A stretch of DNA of 64,000 nucleotides from assembly GCF_900107815.1 (NCBI RefSeq), contig NZ_FNRK01000010.1:38965-102964 (forward strand), in the 5' to 3' direction. The notes beneath the pieces were generated by a model that made no database searches, had not been told where the DNA came from, and saw nothing but the letters and a program-made list of their open reading frames with translations. Positions 27,553 to 37,198 of this stretch are shown here, piece after piece. Positions within the stretch are counted from its first letter, which is position 1, and the number at the start of each line of letters is the position of its first letter. The translations under genes were made by a program, and so were the position numbers. The DNA comes from Eubacterium aggregans. Lineage in GTDB: Bacteria; Bacillota; Clostridia; Eubacteriales; Eubacteriaceae.

Positions 27553-29118
27553 ATGGCAAATCAAATGTTTTGTTTCCAATGTGAACAGACAGCAAAAAGT
27601 ATGGGGTGTACCGGTGGAGCAGGTGTCTGTGGTAAGAAAGCGGACACGGCGAACCTACAGGATGAACTGACGGATTCCCTCATCGCCCTGGCGAGGACCA
27701 TGGACGGAAAAGACCGACCGGAAAAGGCTGACCACCTGATGGTGGATGGCTTATTTACCACAGTGACCAACGTCAGCTTTGATAATGAATCCTTAAAGGG
27801 TTTAGAGGAAGAGATTCTCAGGCTGGTGGATGAATTCAATCCAGTTGTTGAATCCTTTGATATCCATGGGATGTGGTTGACCGAGCACGAAGATATCCGC
27901 TCCTTAAAATCCCTGATTCTGTTTGGCCTGCGTGGAATGGCGGCCTATGCCCATCATGCCAGGGTTTTGGGTTATGTAGATCCCAAGGTGAATGATTTCT
28001 TCTTCGAAGGAATGCGCGCAGTGGGGAGCAACCTCGATGCCGATGCACTGTTGACACTGGTTCTAAAGCTTGGGGAAATCAATCTGGCTTGTATGGCCCT
28101 CTTAGATCAGGCCAACACCGAAACCTACGGAACCCCTGTCCCAACAACCGTGGATTTGACCATTGAAAAGGGACCATTTATTGTGATTACAGGCCATGAC
28201 CTCCACGATCTCAAGCTTCTGTTGGAACAAACCCAGGGGAAGGGCATCAATATTTATACCCATGGGGAAATGTTGCCGGCTCATGCTTATCCCCAGCTTA
28301 AGGCGTATCCCCACTTAAAGGGGAACTTTGGGACGGCCTGGCAAAATCAGCAGAAGGAATTTGCAGAGATTCCAGGGCCCGTTTTGTTTACCACCAATTG
28401 CCTGATGCCAGTACGGCCTTCTTATGCAGACCGGGTTTTCACAACTTCGGTGGTGGCCTATCCGGAAATGGTCCACATTGGCGAAGCCAAGGATTTCACC
28501 CCGGTTATTGAAAAAGCCCTGGAGCTGGGTGGTTATTCCGAGGATCAGTCTTTGACGGGTATTAATGGTGGGACCCAGGTTACCACTGGCTTTGGCCATG
28601 GGACGGTTCTCTCCGTTGCCGATACGGTGATTGACGCCGTAAAGGGTGGGGATATCAGCCACTTCTTCCTGGTTGGCGGCTGCGATGGCGCCCGTCCGGG
28701 TCGGAATTACTACACGGATTTTGTGAAGCAAACACCTGCGGATTCCATTATCCTGACCCTGGCATGTGGGAAATATCGCTTTAATGACCTGGATCTGGGG
28801 ACCATCGGTGGTTTGCCCCGGATTATGGATATGGGTCAATGTAACGATGCCTACAGTGCCATTCAGGTAGCGGTGGCCCTGGCGGATGCCTTTGGCTGTG
28901 GGGTGAATGAACTCCCCCTTTCCATGGTATTATCCTGGTATGAGCAAAAAGCAGTCTGCATTCTCTTGACCCTGCTTTATTTAGGCATCAAAAACATTTA
29001 TTTAGGACCAACACTCCCTGCTTTTATTTCTCCAGGGGTTCTGGATCTTTTAGTTAAAAATTACAATATCCATCCGACGACGACTCCAGAAGAGGATTTA
29101 CAGGTGATCCTGGGTTAA
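27553..29118 (+). CDS. hcp: Hybrid cluster protein (hydroxylamine reductase / NO reductase-like)
   Basis: A 521-residue Hcp. The N-terminal cluster motif is C-x2-C-x8-C-x6-C in FCFQCEQTAKSMGCTGGAG plus VCG, the class I arrangement found in strict anaerobes. Hybrid-cluster ligands are visible as the glutamate/cysteine patches TTNCLMP, FLVGGCDGARPGRNYY and TLACGKYRFN, and the family phrase LPLSMVLSWYEQKAV follows. Hcp reduces hydroxylamine in vitro and is thought to detoxify NO in vivo. It is slightly shorter than the usual 540-550. The ferredoxin gene is just upstream, and a small DUF1858 protein of the Hcp-associated type is encoded at 56335. Confidence 0.96.
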   Translation: MANQMFCFQCEQTAKSMGCTGGAGVCGKKADTANLQDELTDSLIALARTMDGKDRPEKADHLMVDGLFTTVTNVSFDNESLKGLEEEILRLVDEFNPVVESFDIHGMWLTEHEDIRSLKSLILFGLRGMAAYAHHARVLGYVDPKVNDFFFEGMRAVGSNLDADALLTLVLKLGEINLACMALLDQANTETYGTPVPTTVDLTIEKGPFIVITGHDLHDLKLLLEQTQGKGINIYTHGEMLPAHAYPQLKAYPHLKGNFGTAWQNQQKEFAEIPGPVLFTTNCLMPVRPSYADRVFTTSVVAYPEMVHIGEAKDFTPVIEKALELGGYSEDQSLTGINGGTQVTTGFGHGTVLSVADTVIDAVKGGDISHFFLVGGCDGARPGRNYYTDFVKQTPADSIILTLACGKYRFNDLDLGTIGGLPRIMDMGQCNDAYSAIQVAVALADAFGCGVNELPLSMVLSWYEQKAVCILLTLLYLGIKNIYLGPTLPAFISPGVLDLLVKNYNIHPTTTPEEDLQVILG

Positions 29119-29158
29119 TAATCCACAGGTTTTATCCTAAAGCATTAAAACGATAAAA

Positions 29159-29310
29159 CAGGCCTTCCAGGGAATGGGGAACCGCCCCGTGGTGGAGCCG
29201 TGCCGCAAAAGAAGGTAGAATCGAAAAGAGATACGGTGGCAAATCCTGTACCCTTGGGAAGACCTGAAGACAAAGAACCTCTGTCAAATGATGGAGGTTC
29301 TTTTTAATCG
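29159..29310 (+). ncRNA. Unassigned structured RNA ending in an intrinsic terminator
   Basis: Between hcp and the minus-strand GNAT gene lies a 300-base gap that folds well. A closing stem CAGGCCTTCC/GGAAGACCTG (29159-29168 with 29257-29266, one mismatch) encloses a hairpin GGGG-AACCG-CCCC (29176-29188) and a stem TGCCGC/GTGGCA (29201-29206 with 29236-29241). A terminator AAGAACCTC...GGAGGTTCTTTTT follows (about 29274-29305). The AACCG loop could also pair with CGGT at 29234. No gene follows on this strand, so it is either a long structured 3' UTR of hcp or a free small RNA. Scraps such as AGGGAAT and GGAAGACCTG recall cobalamin riboswitches, but the conserved core is missing. Confidence 0.45.
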
Positions 29311-29418
29311 CGCTCTGACTCAAGGGGGAGAGGATTTCCGTTAAACGATGGATCTGCCCTGCGTTCAGGGAAAGGGACGCCCCATTGCCACAAACCTTAG
29401 CGGACGAACAACCCTTTC

Positions 29419-29982
29419 TCAGAGTGATGGTGAATCAAAAACACTGGGCTGGAAATAGGATGGCAGTGGGATTGTGGGGAGCATGGTCAGGACCGCAGAG
29501 ACCTCCTCCTTGGTGATTTGGCACTCATAGGACAGGAGGTCATAGCAATGGCCCCGTTCCTCGTAGCTGACGCCGGTGGGGGTCAGGTCATTGCGGAGAT
29601 AAAAAACCAAGCGCTTGTGCCGCTGCTCGGGGTTGTAGGCACCGGACTGCCAGGGGGCTTCAATGCATAAAAACAGCCGTTTATGCTGATGGACCGCCTT
29701 TAAATGGTCCAGGATTTTGGACCCATATCCCTGGCCATGGAAGGCCTCATCGGTTGCAAAGTAAGCAATATACAAAAGATCCCCATGGTAAATGAGGAAG
29801 GTGAAGCCCACCAATTGGTTATCATCCATGTAAGCCACCCATTTGCCCCTGCCCAGGCGAATTAATTGGTCAAACAAAAAAGCCGGCATCCGTTCAACGG
29901 GGGGGAATCCTTGGTAATAAAGGGCTTTGACCTGCGCATAAAGATGGGACCCCTTGGGGACGGGAAGGGCGTGTATGGTCAT
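29419..29982 (-). CDS. GNAT-family N-acetyltransferase
   Basis: A 187-residue acetyltransferase-like protein. The acetyl-CoA loop reads FHGQGYGSKILDHLK, the Q/R-x-x-G-x-G/A pattern, preceded by the beta strand LLYIAYFATDEA. The first 45 residues resemble GNAT proteins of unknown substrate. Its ATG overlaps the stop of the racemase-like gene by four bases, so the two are coupled and the acetyl acceptor may relate to that amino-acid enzyme. Substrate not known. Confidence 0.82.
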   Translation of the reverse strand: MTIHALPVPKGSHLYAQVKALYYQGFPPVERMPAFLFDQLIRLGRGKWVAYMDDNQLVGFTFLIYHGDLLYIAYFATDEAFHGQGYGSKILDHLKAVHQHKRLFLCIEAPWQSGAYNPEQRHKRLVFYLRNDLTPTGVSYEERGHCYDLLSYECQITKEEVSAVLTMLPTIPLPSYFQPSVFDSPSL

Positions 29983-31058
29983 AAGCCCTCCGATCCATCG
30001 ACGATTATTTTTTCAATATAAGGTGAGGTGTTGGCGTGGAGGCCGGCACCATAATTGCATCGGAAGGCGATGATGCTGCCCGGCAACACCTTCCGGGGGC
30101 AATCGGTAATATCAAGGATGAGATGGTCCGAGCTGGCGGCAATGATTTCGATGTCCGGATCCAGGGGAGTGAGGCCCTCGGGGTCGGTATCCTGTTGTCC
30201 CAGGGCACAGATGGCCCGGTGGCGGATGCCCTTGTCCTCAAAGACCGGTTCATTCCCAAAGGCATCCTTTCCCACCTTCCCAATGGGGACGGAGGGCTTG
30301 TCCTTCACCTCAATGACCTCGGTCTCTAAAATAAAGGTATGGTGGTGGAGCTCGGGGTACCAAAGGTGGTTGGAAACATCGGTCCCGTAGAGAATCAGCT
30401 CGCCCACCCGCAGGTTATTGATACATTGGGGGAGAATGCCATCCTTAATCATATAAAAGGTGCTGCTGGCACCGCCGGAGGTAATGGGACAGCTTACCCC
30501 GAAGCGTTCCTTCAGGGCCTCCTGCATTAAAGCGAATTTCTCATAGGTTTCTACTGTAGGGACGATGGCACCGGTGCAGGAGAGATTAACCCCAATCCCC
30601 ATGAAGGTAATATGCGTAAGGGTGAGGATGGTCTCCATGGATTGACAGAAATCCTCAATATCAAAATAGCCCTCCCGCAAATCTCCAAGATCGACCATCA
30701 CGATGATTTGATGGTTTTTTTTATGCCTGGCCGCGGCAGCATCCAGCGCCTGGATTACAGAGACCTCAGAATTAACGGAAAGATCGGCATATTTTACCAC
30801 ATTCTCCACCTCGGAGGGCATGGGAATACGAATGAGCCATTTTTCGCAATCTAGGGTTTGAATCTTTTTTAGATTTTCAATGCGGGCATCTCCGATGGCA
30901 TCGACGCCCCCACGCAGAAGGGCCTGGGCCACATCCGGATTTTGACAGGTATTTTTGTTTATACCAGTTACGGTGAGTCCGAGGGCTCTGGCCTGGCCAA
31001 CCACCCACTGGGCATTTTCTTCGATTTTTTTTGTATGGATTAAAAGTCTGGGATACAT
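29979..31058 (-). CDS. PLP-dependent amino-acid racemase, ornithine racemase-like
   Basis: A 359-residue alanine-racemase-fold enzyme. It begins MYPRLLIHTKKIEENAQ and continues VTGINKNTCQNPDVAQALL and GGVDAIGDARIENLKKIQ, closely recalling the ornithine racemase of amino-acid-fermenting clostridia; the PLP lysine should be the one in GINKNT. GAGG five bases before the ATG at 31058 decides the start; a 30-residue upstream extension has no site. It is cytoplasmic. Other possible substrates are alanine or related amino acids, since this family is broad. No oxidative ornithine pathway genes are near. Confidence 0.82.
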   Translation of the reverse strand: MYPRLLIHTKKIEENAQWVVGQARALGLTVTGINKNTCQNPDVAQALLRGGVDAIGDARIENLKKIQTLDCEKWLIRIPMPSEVENVVKYADLSVNSEVSVIQALDAAAARHKKNHQIIVMVDLGDLREGYFDIEDFCQSMETILTLTHITFMGIGVNLSCTGAIVPTVETYEKFALMQEALKERFGVSCPITSGGASSTFYMIKDGILPQCINNLRVGELILYGTDVSNHLWYPELHHHTFILETEVIEVKDKPSVPIGKVGKDAFGNEPVFEDKGIRHRAICALGQQDTDPEGLTPLDPDIEIIAASSDHLILDITDCPRKVLPGSIIAFRCNYGAGLHANTSPYIEKIIVDGSEGL

Positions 31059-31165
31059 AACTACCTCTTTTTCAATTATCATGAAGCCTAGTATACCAAA
31101 GGGCTGGGGAAAGGTAAAGTGTAACCAGGGGAAACAAGGAAAAGACAAGCAAAATGGTGAAAAGA

Positions 31166-31194
31166 TTGACAGTTAATCACCCCTTGTTTATAAT
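31166..31194 (+). promoter_or_regulatory. leuS promoter
   Basis: TTGACA (31166-31171) and TATAAT (31189-31194), spacer exactly 17. The leader of about 40 bases is too short for a T-box. Confidence 0.82.
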
Positions 31195-31242
31195 AAAAGA
31201 TATGTCTAAAACACAATCGAGAGATTACTTTGGGAGGAACCA

Positions 31243-33654
31243 ATGGAAAGATATAATCATACCGCAATTGAAAAGAAATGGCAGAAGGAGTGGGAAGAAG
31301 ACCGCGTTTTCGCCATCGAAGAAAAGAGTGACAAGCCCAAATTTTATGGCCTTGTAGAATATCCCTATCCTTCAGGGGTTGGGCTGCATGTCGGGCACGT
31401 CCGGGCATACACCTCCTTAGAGGTTATTTCCAGAAAAAGACGGATGCAGGGCTACAATGTCTTGTTTCCCATCGGATGGGATGCCTTTGGTCTGCCCACA
31501 GAAAACTATGCCATTAAGACAGGGCGCCATCCCCGGGATGTAACGGATGAAAATATCAAGGTTTTTACCCAACAGCTCAAGGCCATCGGCTATTCCTTCG
31601 ACTGGGATTGCGAAATTGATACCACAGACCCCAATTATTACAAATGGACCCAATGGATTTTTCTCCAGTTATTTAAGCATGGCCTGGCCTATCGCAATCG
31701 GACCTACGTTAATTTTTGCAGTGGCTGTAAGGTTGTTCTGGCCAACGAAGATTTTAGGGATGGTAAATGTGATCGCTGCGGCAGTGAAGTGGTCCAGCTG
31801 GAAAAAGATGTCTGGTTCCTTAAAATTCGGGAATATGCAGAAAAACTATTAAAGGGATTGGACGATGTCGATTATTTACCCCGTATCCGATTAGAACAGG
31901 AAAACTGGATTGGTAAGTCGACAGGCGCTGAGGTAGACTTTGATATTGCAGGGTATGATAAAAAGCTGAGGGTCTTTACCACCCGGCCGGACACTCTCTT
32001 TGGAGCCACCTTCATGGTGATCGCCCCGGAACATCCCCTTATTGAGGAGCTAGCCGGCGATATTACCAATATGGATGCGGTGACGGATTATCAGGAGGCC
32101 GCCAAACGGAAAACCGAATTTGAACGGGTTCAGCTGGCTAAGGATAAAACCGGGGTCCGCATTGAAGGCATTACGGCCATCAATCCAGCCACGGAAAAGG
32201 AAATTCCGATCTTCATTGCCGATTATGTCATGATGGGCTACGGCACCGGAGCCATTATGGCGGTTCCAGCCCACGATACCCGGGACTGGGATTTTGCAAA
32301 GAAATTCGATCTTCCCATTATCGAAGTCATCCGGGGTGGCAATATTGAGGAAGCGGCCTACACGGATACCAGCAGCGGGGAAATGGTGAATTCCGGCTTT
32401 TTAGATGGAATGGAAGTTAAGTCCGCCATTACCGCAATGATTTCCCATCTTGAAAAAGGAGGCCGCGGCAAAAAGACCATCAACTATAAAATGAAGGATT
32501 GGGCCTTTAATCGCCAACGCTATTGGGGAGAACCCATTCCCATTATCCACTGCCCCCACTGCGGCATGGTGCCGGTACCGGAAGAGGAACTGCCCTTAGA
32601 ACTCCCCATGGTAGAAAGCTACGAGCCCACCGATACCGGGGAATCACCCCTGGCCGCCATGACGGACTGGGTGAACACTACCTGTCCGGTTTGTGGCGGG
32701 CCTGCCAAGCGCGAAACGGATACCATGCCCCAATGGGCAGGTTCCAGCTGGTATTTCCTGCGCTATTTTGATAACAAGAACGCCGATGCCCTGGCGGATC
32801 CTGAAAAGATGAAGTATTGGCTGCCGGTGGATTGGTACAATGGCGGGATGGAACACGTCACTAGACATTTGCTCTATTCTCGGTTCTGGCATCAATTCCT
32901 CTACGATATAGGGGTTGTTCCCACCAAGGAGCCCTATAAAAAACGGACGGCCCAGGGCCTCATCCTTGGCAGCGATGGCGAAAAGATGTCGAAGTCCAAG
33001 GGGAACGTGGTAAATCCCAATGATATCATCGATGAATTTGGGGCGGATACCCTGAGGACCTATGTCATGTTCATCGGGGATTATGAAAAAGCCGCACCCT
33101 GGTCTGAAAATGGTACCAAGGGCTGTCGGCGTTTCCTGGAACGGGTCTGGAAGCTCCAGGAAATCCTGGTGGATGGTGAGGAATACAGCCCCGCATTGGA
33201 AACGGCCATGCACAAGACCATCAAAAAGGTGGATGGCGACTATGAAGAAATGAAGTACAACACCGCCATTGCCGCTTTAATGTCCCTTCTCAATGATTTT
33301 AACAAGGAAGGCAAGGTCACCAAGGCTGAATTTAGAACCTATCTCCAGCTACTCTATCCGGTAGCGCCCCATATGACGGAAGAGCTTTGGGAAATGGCTG
33401 GATTTGAAGGTTATCTTCACGCCTCAGAGTGGCCAGTCTACGACGACGCTAAAACCGTGGATGCGGTCATTGAGATGGCCGTACAGATTAATGGGAAGGT
33501 CCGGGGGAAGATTACCCTCCCCGTTGCCGCTGATGCCGAGGAGGCAAAAGCCATTGCCCTGGCCAATGAAAATATCCAGAACTATGTTGAAGGTAAGAAC
33601 ATTGTCAAAGAAATCTATATTCCAGGAAAGATTTTCAATATCGTTGTAAAATAG
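31243..33654 (+). CDS. leuS: Leucyl-tRNA synthetase
   Basis: An 803-residue class I synthetase. The HIGH-type motif is YPYPSGVGLHVGHVRAYTS near residue 45, and the KMSKS loop is GEKMSKSKGNV near 585. Zinc-knuckle cysteines appear in NFCSGC and GKCDRCGSE, and the CP1 editing domain (about 220-420) contains TTRPDTLFGATFMVIAPEH and the T-rich editing motif. The C-terminal anticodon and additional domains are complete. GGGAGGAACC precedes ATG 31243. rnhA follows after 23 bases. Confidence 0.97.
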   Translation: MERYNHTAIEKKWQKEWEEDRVFAIEEKSDKPKFYGLVEYPYPSGVGLHVGHVRAYTSLEVISRKRRMQGYNVLFPIGWDAFGLPTENYAIKTGRHPRDVTDENIKVFTQQLKAIGYSFDWDCEIDTTDPNYYKWTQWIFLQLFKHGLAYRNRTYVNFCSGCKVVLANEDFRDGKCDRCGSEVVQLEKDVWFLKIREYAEKLLKGLDDVDYLPRIRLEQENWIGKSTGAEVDFDIAGYDKKLRVFTTRPDTLFGATFMVIAPEHPLIEELAGDITNMDAVTDYQEAAKRKTEFERVQLAKDKTGVRIEGITAINPATEKEIPIFIADYVMMGYGTGAIMAVPAHDTRDWDFAKKFDLPIIEVIRGGNIEEAAYTDTSSGEMVNSGFLDGMEVKSAITAMISHLEKGGRGKKTINYKMKDWAFNRQRYWGEPIPIIHCPHCGMVPVPEEELPLELPMVESYEPTDTGESPLAAMTDWVNTTCPVCGGPAKRETDTMPQWAGSSWYFLRYFDNKNADALADPEKMKYWLPVDWYNGGMEHVTRHLLYSRFWHQFLYDIGVVPTKEPYKKRTAQGLILGSDGEKMSKSKGNVVNPNDIIDEFGADTLRTYVMFIGDYEKAAPWSENGTKGCRRFLERVWKLQEILVDGEEYSPALETAMHKTIKKVDGDYEEMKYNTAIAALMSLLNDFNKEGKVTKAEFRTYLQLLYPVAPHMTEELWEMAGFEGYLHASEWPVYDDAKTVDAVIEMAVQINGKVRGKITLPVAADAEEAKAIALANENIQNYVEGKNIVKEIYIPGKIFNIVVK

Positions 33655-33677
33655 TGATTGAGAATGAGGGTGCATTC

Positions 33678-34160
33678 ATGAAACAGATTGAACTCTACAC
33701 CGATGGCGGATGCCGGGGGAATGGAAAATCCGATAAAAATATCGGGGCCATCGGCGGGATACTCCTATATCCGGAAAAAAATGCCAGGAAGGAGTATAAC
33801 CGGGCCTATCCAAACACTACCAATAATCAGATGGAGCTGTTGGCCGTTATCGAAGGGCTGAAAATGTTAAAGGAACCCTGTGAGGTGGTCATCCATAGCG
33901 ATTCGGCCTATGTGGTCAACGCCTATTTACAGAATTGGGTAGGGGGCTGGAAAGCCAAGGATTGGAGCCGTGGTAAGGCTGGTCCCCTTAAGAATCGAGA
34001 ACTTTGGATGGAGCTGGATTCCCTGGTGGAACGCCACAAAACCACTTTCAAAAAGGTCAAAGGTCATGCTGATAACCCCCTGAATAATCGGGCAGATGAA
34101 TTGGTCAATACGGCCATGGACGCCTATTTAAAAGCAAAAAAAGAGAGCGAATTTCTCTAG
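33678..34160 (+). CDS. rnhA: Ribonuclease HI
   Basis: A 160-residue RNase HI. The four acidic catalytic residues fall in YTDGGCRGN, NQMELLAVIEG, IHSDSAYVV and GHADNPLNNRADELV. The basic protrusion WVGGWKAKDWSRGKAG is that of the E. coli type. It degrades RNA in RNA-DNA hybrids. I chose ATG 33678, seven bases after GAGGGTG; a GTG touching the leuS stop adds eight residues without support. It follows leuS on the same transcript and is closed by a terminator. Confidence 0.94.
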   Translation: MKQIELYTDGGCRGNGKSDKNIGAIGGILLYPEKNARKEYNRAYPNTTNNQMELLAVIEGLKMLKEPCEVVIHSDSAYVVNAYLQNWVGGWKAKDWSRGKAGPLKNRELWMELDSLVERHKTTFKKVKGHADNPLNNRADELVNTAMDAYLKAKKESEFL

Positions 34161-34161
34161 G

Positions 34162-34207
34162 AAGGTGCATTAAAATTCACAGTAGTTGGATTTTAATGCG
34201 CCTTTTG
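34162..34207 (+). terminator. Terminator after leuS-rnhA
   Basis: A 15-base stem AAGGTGCATTAAAAT/ATTTTAATGCGCCTT with one G-T pair, followed by TTG and a further T run. Confidence 0.9.
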
Positions 34208-34268
34208 TTTTTGAAAAAGTACACAGTTAGATGATTTTTTTCTGGTAATCCAGAGGGTGTAATGATAA

Positions 34269-35657
<1,389 letters not shown>

Positions 35658-35676
35658 TACGTAGCATAAAATAATT

Positions 35677-35723
35677 TAAAACCACCTTCCGAGTGTGATT
35701 CTTACCCTTGGAAGGTGGTTTTT
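35677..35723. terminator. Terminator between gdhA and the convergent M20 gene
   Basis: A 13-base stem AAAACCACCTTCC/GGAAGGTGGTTTT with a long loop, T-rich on the right side and A-rich on the left, so usable in both directions. Confidence 0.88.
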
Positions 35724-35726
35724 AGT

Positions 35727-37082
35727 TTAATCAACGGTTCCAAAATCGATGATGAAGTCGGTTAAAAAATCGATGGCCTGTCCAAGGCCGGTGATAGAAA
35801 GACGTTCGTCAATTCCGTGGATGCCCGCCCGCTCAGCCGGGCTGGTGAGGACAGGGACAAAGCGGAATACCGCGTCACTGAGGTCTTGGTAATGCCGGGC
35901 ATCGGTCCCACCGAGGGTGAGGTAGGGGACAACGACGGTATCGGGGAAGTCCATTTCGATACAGGTGGCCAAATAGTCAAAGGTTTTAGCGGAATAGTCT
36001 GAAAGGGGTGTGGCAACTTGCTCCAGAAGGACCTCGAATTCTAAAGTGTATTCCCCGGAAAACTCCTGGAGGTACCCTATGATGTCCTCTGAGGTGTCCC
36101 CGGGCAGGGTCCGGCAATTGAAAATCACACTGGCAGCGTTTGGAAGAGCGCCCACTGTTTGTCCGCACTCCAAAATCGTGGGGACTACTGTTGTCCTTAC
36201 CATAGCGGCAGTAAAGGGGGTTTTACTGAATGCGCGATGAATTAGAGGGGCTGCCAGTTCAGGACGACTGAATATTTGTGCCTTTCCCATTTTGTAAAAT
36301 GGAGCGATGGTCTGTAACAAATCGCCAATGGGTGGGGCAATCCGTGGGGGCATGGGATGCGCTGCCAAACGGGCGAGGACTTCCACAAGGCCGTTCACCG
36401 CCGTTTGGCTCGGGGGGACGGCGGCATGGCCACCGGGACCGCGGACGGTCATCTTCAGATTGATATGCCCCTTTTCTCCAACGCCCACAAAGGCGATGGG
36501 ATTGTGGCATTCCGGAAAGAAGCCCTCAAGGCACATGCCCCCTTCGTCCAGGATACACTCAAACCTGAGATTCTGATCCTTGAAAAACCGGGCGATGCGG
36601 GGGGCCCCCAGATGCCCGCCAAGCTCTTCATCAAAGCCAATGGCCACATAAATATCCCGTTCCGGCTGCTGCCCTTTTTCAAGAATACCCTCCAGGGTTT
36701 CATACAGGGCGATGACCATGGATTTATCATCGTAGGCACCACGTCCCCAAATGTATCCATCGGCAACGGTTCCAGAGAAGGGGGGATACCGCCACGCCTC
36801 CATGGCCTGGTCTTCCACAGGAACGACATCGTAATGGGCAAGGAAAAGAAGGGGAAGGGCGTCCCGGTTCATACCCTTCATATGGAGGACTAAGCCATAG
36901 CCGTTAATCCGGGTGTGCTCTAACTCGGAATGGCATAGCGGATAAGTCCGGGTCAGAAATTCAATAAATCCATCAAAGGGAGCGAAATCCCAGGCGGTGG
37001 ATTGATGGGTTGATATGGTTTTATAGGTAATGGCTTCAGATAAATGGGCCGTTGCCTGTTCTAATTGCCTTTTTCGAATCAT
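35727..37082 (-). CDS. M20-family metallopeptidase (carboxypeptidase PM20D1/CPS1-like)
   Basis: A 451-residue M20 peptidase. Zinc ligands are placed in LAHYDVVPV, the bridging aspartate in WGRGAYDDKSMVIA, and the catalytic Glu pair in FDEELGGHLGA. The dimerisation domain starts at the glycine-rich RGPGGHAAVPP, and the last histidine is in HGIDERLSITG. Length and motif spelling match the yeast CPS1/PM20D1 subgroup, not DapE or PepT. No signal peptide is seen, so it is probably cytoplasmic and cleaves or condenses small peptides or N-acyl amino acids. AGGAGC before the ATG at 37082 decides the start. It diverges from the helicase gene. Confidence 0.88.
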   Translation of the reverse strand: MIRKRQLEQATAHLSEAITYKTISTHQSTAWDFAPFDGFIEFLTRTYPLCHSELEHTRINGYGLVLHMKGMNRDALPLLFLAHYDVVPVEDQAMEAWRYPPFSGTVADGYIWGRGAYDDKSMVIALYETLEGILEKGQQPERDIYVAIGFDEELGGHLGAPRIARFFKDQNLRFECILDEGGMCLEGFFPECHNPIAFVGVGEKGHINLKMTVRGPGGHAAVPPSQTAVNGLVEVLARLAAHPMPPRIAPPIGDLLQTIAPFYKMGKAQIFSRPELAAPLIHRAFSKTPFTAAMVRTTVVPTILECGQTVGALPNAASVIFNCRTLPGDTSEDIIGYLQEFSGEYTLEFEVLLEQVATPLSDYSAKTFDYLATCIEMDFPDTVVVPYLTLGGTDARHYQDLSDAVFRFVPVLTSPAERAGIHGIDERLSITGLGQAIDFLTDFIIDFGTVD

Positions 37083-37198
37083 AGATGCTCCTAAAAAGAT
37101 GTTCTGTTTTCTTAAGAATACTGCATAAGCCATGTAATTGCAAGATTTACAGGATGGTTTATGCTAGAATATTAAGGATTATGAAAGGTGGGTTGGGT

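Noticed and set aside
29159..29310. Cobalamin riboswitch
   Set aside because: AGGGAAT and GGAAGACCTG are reminiscent, but the conserved core (GGTG, AAATCC, CCCGC, ACTGT in order) is not in place and no gene follows on that strand.
29132..29323. 63-codon minus-strand frame in the gap after hcp
   Set aside because: No ribosome binding site, and it lies antisense to the structured RNA; codon use looks random.
31195..31242. T-box leader for leuS
   Set aside because: The leader from the mapped-by-eye promoter is about 40 bases, too short, and no T-box sequence is present.
36357..36893. 178-codon plus-strand frame opposite the M20 peptidase
   Set aside because: It mirrors conserved catalytic regions of the minus-strand gene, a usual effect of GC-rich codons.
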